A stretch of DNA of 8,899 nucleotides from Ilumatobacteraceae bacterium (GTDB lineage Bacteria > Actinomycetota > Acidimicrobiia > Acidimicrobiales > Ilumatobacteraceae). Below the pieces are notes generated by a model, which saw only the letters and a program-made list of their open reading frames with translations, ran no database searches and had not been told where the DNA came from. The translations under genes were made by a program, and so were the position numbers. Positions 6,018-8,899 of this stretch are shown piece after piece (position 1 is the first letter of the stretch; every line of letters begins with the position of its first letter). The stretch is taken from NCBI GenBank assembly GCA_007122945.1, contig SKSP01000332.1:1-8899 (forward strand), in the 5' to 3' direction.

Positions 6018-6397
6018 CCGTGTCGGCTCTCCGGACACCGCAGCGCCACCGGTGCACCGTCGTCGGCTGCGAGGGCGACGAGACGCGTTTCGAGGTCGGG
6101 CGTGGGCAGCGGGTGCTGCACGAGATGATCCGCCGCAACGTCCGCGCCGTACCCGTCGGATGCCGAGGCGGTGGGTGCGGCGTGTGCCGCGTCCGGGTGC
6201 TCGACGGCGAGTACCTGACGCTGCGGATGAGCGCGAAGCACATCTCGGCCGACGACGCCGCCCGCGGGATCGTCCTCGCCTGTCGCACCATCCCCGTCAC
6301 CGATCTCGTGATCGAGCTGGCGCCGGCGGGCCACGACGCCCCGTCGACACCGTCACCCCCGACGCGACCGACACCACCACCCGACACATCCACCTGA
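6014..6397 (+). CDS. dmpQ: Plant-type [2Fe-2S] ferredoxin DmpQ/XylT-like
   Basis: A 127-residue ferredoxin with CRGGGCGVC (C50, C55, C58) and C90. It fits the DmpQ/XylT/NahT group, whose known role is to reduce oxidised iron in catechol 2,3-dioxygenase and so rescue it from suicide inactivation by substituted catechols. The PVGCRGGGCGVCRVRVLDGEY stretch (47-67) is characteristic of that group, and its place between dmpP and dmpB is the standard one. The start is uncertain: GTG 6014 overlaps the dmpP stop as GTGA and is preferred; GTG 6020 is two codons further on. Neither has a strong ribosome site, so coupling to dmpP is likely. The last 20 residues (108-127) are a Pro/Thr/Ser-rich tail with no counterpart that I know in DmpQ, and the stop lies in a tandem repeat. 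Confidence 0.9.
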   Translation: MTVSALRTPQRHRCTVVGCEGDETRFEVGRGQRVLHEMIRRNVRAVPVGCRGGGCGVCRVRVLDGEYLTLRMSAKHISADDAARGIVLACRTIPVTDLVIELAPAGHDAPSTPSPPTRPTPPPDTST

Positions 6398-6438
6398 CAT
6401 CCACCTGACACCAGCACTCGACAACCAGCACTCGACAA
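6386..6438 (+). repeat. Two adjoining tandem duplications at the dmpQ/dmpB junction
   Basis: An 11-base unit, ACATCCACCTG, occurs at 6386-6396 and 6397-6407, both perfect. After three bases, a 14-base unit, CCAGCACTCGACAA, occurs at 6411-6424 and 6425-6438, also perfect. The first duplication includes the dmpQ stop (6395-6397) and yields a second TGA at 6406 in another frame. The array ends one base before the dmpB Shine-Dalgarno AAGGAG (6440-6445). Confidence 0.9.
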
Positions 6439-6452
6439 CAAGGAGCAAGGCC

Positions 6453-7370
6453 ATGGCACTCACCGGAGTTCTTCGTCCCGGGTACATCCAGATCCGCGTC
6501 CTCGACATGAGCGAGGCGATCGTGCACTACCGCGACCGACTCGGCCTCACCGAGGTCTCGACCGGCAGCGACGGCCGCGTCTACCTCAAGGGGTGGGACG
6601 AGTTCGATCGCCACAGCGTCATCCTCCGCGAGGCCGACGAGGCGGGGATGGACGTCATGGGATTCAAGGTGCTCGACGACGCGACCCTCAACGAGCTCAC
6701 GGCGAAGCTCGAGGCGTACAACGTGGTGGTCGACCACGTCGAGGCGGGCGAGCAGCCGGGCGTCGGACGTCGCGTCGGATTCACGATCCCGAGCGGGCAC
6801 CGGATGGAGTTGTTCGCGCAGATGGAGAAGTCCGACGACGGACCACAGGTCGTGAACCCGAACGTCTGGCAGAGCGAGCCGCGCGGCATGGCCGTGACCC
6901 GCTTCGACCACGCGCTGCTGTACGGACCCGCCATCGACGAGGTGACGGATCTGTTCTGTGACGTCCTCGGGTTCCGGGTGGCCGAGCGCGCCGACCTCGG
7001 AGGTGCGCACGCGGTGTGGCTGACGTGCTCCAACAAGGCCCACGACATCGCGTTCGTCCCCAACCCCGACCCGGGGAGCTTCCACCACGCCGCGTTCTAC
7101 CTCGAGAACGTCAACGACGTGGTCCACGCCGGTGACGTGATGGCGTACCACGACATCCCGATCGACGTCGGCCCCACGCGTCACGGCATCACCCGCGGCC
7201 ACACCATCTACTTCTTCGACCCGTGTGGCAACCGCAACGAGGTGTTCGCCGGCGGGTACACGTACTACCCGGACAACCCGACCCGCGAGTGGACCACCGA
7301 ACAGCTCGGCAAGGGCATCTTCTACTACGAGCGCGAGCTCAACGACGCGTTCCTCTCCGTCTACACCTGA
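6453..7370 (+). CDS. dmpB: Catechol 2,3-dioxygenase (extradiol, Fe(II))
   Basis: A 305-residue type I extradiol dioxygenase of the XylE/DmpB class (307 residues). It cleaves catechol with O2 to 2-hydroxymuconic semialdehyde. Two vicinal-oxygen-chelate modules are visible: residues 7-125 (structural) and 148-270 (catalytic). Iron ligands by comparison with XylE are H153 (RFDHALLYG), one of H211/H212 (FHHAAFYL) and E263 (GNRNEVF); second-shell H197 (AHDIAF), H244 (PTRHGITRGH) and Y253 (TIYFFDP) are also present. The C-terminal WTTEQLGKGIFYYERELNDAF is as in XylE. AAGGAG lies seven bases before the ATG. The gene is separated from dmpQ by 55 bases, one of the widest spacers in the operon, filled by tandem repeats. 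The last codons (Tyr-Thr-stop) are repeated downstream. Confidence 0.97.
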   Translation: MALTGVLRPGYIQIRVLDMSEAIVHYRDRLGLTEVSTGSDGRVYLKGWDEFDRHSVILREADEAGMDVMGFKVLDDATLNELTAKLEAYNVVVDHVEAGEQPGVGRRVGFTIPSGHRMELFAQMEKSDDGPQVVNPNVWQSEPRGMAVTRFDHALLYGPAIDEVTDLFCDVLGFRVAERADLGGAHAVWLTCSNKAHDIAFVPNPDPGSFHHAAFYLENVNDVVHAGDVMAYHDIPIDVGPTRHGITRGHTIYFFDPCGNRNEVFAGGYTYYPDNPTREWTTEQLGKGIFYYERELNDAFLSVYT

Positions 7371-7416
7371 TCCCCTACACCTGAGCCCCTACACCTGAGC
7401 CCCTACACCTGAGCCG
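7361..7416 (+). repeat. 14-base tandem repeat, four units, at the dmpB/dmpC junction
   Basis: Units at 7361-7374, 7375-7388, 7389-7402 and 7403-7416. The consensus is CTACACCTGAGCCC; unit 1 has T at position 11 and unit 4 ends in G. Unit 1 contains the final Tyr-Thr-stop of dmpB, so the other units look like copies of the gene end. Each unit holds TGA (7368, 7382, 7396, 7410); with a 14-base period these fall in all three frames. The array ends at the edge of the dmpC ribosome site GAGGAAGG (7416-7423). Confidence 0.92.
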
Positions 7417-7431
7417 AGGAAGGCCCTCATC

Positions 7432-8895
7432 GTGTCCACCGACTTCTTCAACTTCATCGACGGCGTCCACCGACCGGGATCCGACGGCCGCACCTTCGAG
7501 AACCGCACCCCGCTCGACGGAACGCTCATCGGCATGGTCCACGAGGCATCGGCCGCCGACGTCGACGCCGCGGTGGGGGCGGCTCGCGCCGCGCTCGCGG
7601 GGCCGTGGGCGGGTCTCACGACCGCCGAGCGGTCCGACCTGCTGCACGCCGTGGCCGACGAGATCGACCGTCGCTCCGACGAGTTCCTGGCCGCCGAGAT
7701 CGCCGACACGGGCAAGCCGGTGTCGATCGCCAGCCACATCGACATCCCTCGTGGCGCTGCCAACTTCAGGGTCTTCGCCGATGTGGTGAAGAACGTGCCC
7801 GGCGAGTTCTTCCCGATGCCGACACCCGACGGGGCCGGGGCGCTCAACTACGGGTTGCGCCGTCCGAAGGGCGTGATCGCGGTGGTCTGTCCGTGGAACC
7901 TGCCGCTGCTGCTGATGACCTGGAAGGTCGGCCCGGCACTCGCCTGCGGCAACGCCGTGGTCGTGAAGCCCTCGGAGGAGACTCCCGCCACGGCCACCCT
8001 GCTCGGGGAGGTGATGAACGCCGTGGGCGTCCCGGCCGGCGTGTACAACGTCGTGCACGGATTCGGGCCCGGCTCCGCCGGTGAGTTCCTCACCACGCAC
8101 CCCGACGTCGACGGGATCACCTTCACCGGTGAGACCCGCACCGGTGAGGCGATCATGGCCGCGGCGTCGAAGGGGGTGCGCTCGGTCTCGCTGGAGATGG
8201 GCGGCAAGAACCCCGGCATCGTGTTCGCCGATGCCGACCTCTCCGACGCCGTGGCCGGCACGGTCCGCTCCGCGTTCGCCAACACCGGGCAGGTGTGTCT
8301 GGGCACCGAGCGCGTGTACGTCGAGCGCCCGGTCTTCGACGAGTTCGTCGAGCGTCTCGCCGCGGAAGCGACGGCCACGACGTTCGGTGATCCGTTCGAC
8401 CCGCTCACGCAGATGGGCCCGCTCATCAGCAACGAGCACCGCGAGAAGGTGCTGCGCTACTACCGGCAGGCGGTCGACGACGGCGCCACCGTGGTGACCG
8501 GCGGCGGGGTGCCCGACGTGGGCGACCGCTACGCCAAGGGCGCCTGGATCGAACCCACCGTGTGGACCGGTCTCGCCGACGATTCCGCCGTGGTCACCGA
8601 GGAGATCTTCGGTCCGTGCTGCCACGTCCGGCCGTTCGACACCGAGGACGAAGTGGTCGCGCTCGCGAACGACACCCCGTACGGCCTGGCGGCCACGGTC
8701 TGGACCACCGACGTCGGTCGCGCCCATCGGGTCGCCTCCCGGCTCGAGGTCGGGTTGTGCTGGGTCAACTCCTGGTTCCTCCGCGACCTCCGCACCGCGT
8801 TCGGCGGCATGAAGCACTCGGGCATCGGCCGCGAGGGCGGCGTCCACAGCCTCGAGTTCTACACCGAGTCCACCAACGTCTGCGTGAAGATCTGA
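7432..8895 (+). CDS. dmpC: 2-hydroxymuconic semialdehyde dehydrogenase (NAD+)
   Basis: A 487-residue aldehyde dehydrogenase of the DmpC/XylG class (about 486). It oxidises 2-hydroxymuconic semialdehyde to 2-hydroxymuconate, the oxidative branch of the meta pathway. Catalytic residues are visible: N156 (CPWNLP), K179 (VVVKPSE), E255 (SLEMGGK), C289 (GQVC) and E391 (EEIFGP). Substrate class is supported by R107 (IPRGAANF) and R451 in NSWFLRDLRTAFGG. With a constant offset of 13, R107, N156, E255, C289 and R451 line up with R120, N169, E268, C302 and R464 of Pseudomonas 2-aminomuconate semialdehyde dehydrogenase, where the two arginines hold the substrate carboxylate. GTG 7432 is chosen for GAGGAAGG eight bases upstream and for fit to the family N-terminus (DFFNFIDG). 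The gene is complete and stops four bases before the window edge. Confidence 0.95.
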   Translation: MSTDFFNFIDGVHRPGSDGRTFENRTPLDGTLIGMVHEASAADVDAAVGAARAALAGPWAGLTTAERSDLLHAVADEIDRRSDEFLAAEIADTGKPVSIASHIDIPRGAANFRVFADVVKNVPGEFFPMPTPDGAGALNYGLRRPKGVIAVVCPWNLPLLLMTWKVGPALACGNAVVVKPSEETPATATLLGEVMNAVGVPAGVYNVVHGFGPGSAGEFLTTHPDVDGITFTGETRTGEAIMAAASKGVRSVSLEMGGKNPGIVFADADLSDAVAGTVRSAFANTGQVCLGTERVYVERPVFDEFVERLAAEATATTFGDPFDPLTQMGPLISNEHREKVLRYYRQAVDDGATVVTGGGVPDVGDRYAKGAWIEPTVWTGLADDSAVVTEEIFGPCCHVRPFDTEDEVVALANDTPYGLAATVWTTDVGRAHRVASRLEVGLCWVNSWFLRDLRTAFGGMKHSGIGREGGVHSLEFYTESTNVCVKI

Positions 8896-8899
8896 GGCA

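Noticed and set aside
1..8899. CRISPR array, insertion sequence, tRNA, integrase site or a novel defence-like system.
   Set aside because: No transposase, integrase, spaced repeats, tRNA-like folds or unexplained large gene was seen; the tandem repeats present have no spacers and lie at gene junctions.

Overview
The window holds most of a meta-cleavage phenol catabolic operon. It runs left to right from about 1485 to 8895 and is controlled from a divergent two-gene regulatory unit on the minus strand. The DNA is GC-rich throughout, third codon positions are almost all G or C, GTG starts occur, and the proteins are acidic. This suggests a high-GC organism, most likely an actinobacterium (Actinomycetota). 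That is an inference from composition; no rRNA or other phylogenetic marker is present, and a high-GC proteobacterium is not excluded.

Layout. (1) Positions 1-87: the 3' end of an unidentified plus-strand gene. (2) Positions 119-1302, minus strand: a GntR/FadR-type (FCD) transcription factor, followed with a 4-base overlap by a GlcG/HbpS-like (DUF336) protein. (3) Positions 1303-1484: a divergent control region with an unusually AT-rich patch containing a 21-base palindrome nested in a longer dyad. (4) Positions 1485-6397: dmpK, L, M, N, O, P and Q, encoding a complete multicomponent soluble diiron phenol hydroxylase (assembly protein, beta subunit, effector, diiron alpha subunit, gamma subunit, FAD/[2Fe-2S] reductase) plus the plant-type ferredoxin that in known systems reactivates catechol 2,3-dioxygenase. 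(5) Positions 6453-8895: catechol 2,3-dioxygenase (dmpB/xylE-like) and 2-hydroxymuconic semialdehyde dehydrogenase (dmpC/xylG-like). The order K-L-M-N-O-P-Q-B-C is that of the Pseudomonas dmp operon.

How it works together. The P0-P5 proteins oxidise phenol (or an alkylphenol) to catechol with NADH and O2. DmpB opens the ring at the 2,3 bond to 2-hydroxymuconic semialdehyde, DmpQ keeps the DmpB iron ferrous, and DmpC oxidises the aldehyde with NAD+ to 2-hydroxymuconate. The remaining lower-pathway genes would be expected beyond position 8899. No NtrC-type DmpR regulator and no sigma-54 promoter is seen. A GntR repressor resembling the role of AphS/PhcS in Comamonas is the likely control.

The enzymes are a known system. 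The least explained parts are the junctions between genes. Three of them (dmpK/dmpL, dmpQ/dmpB, dmpB/dmpC) carry short tandem duplications of 11, 14 or 15 bases that begin in or beside the upstream stop codon and end close to the next Shine-Dalgarno sequence. One encodes a 15-codon mini-ORF joined by ATGA overlaps to both neighbours, and another places TGA in all three frames.
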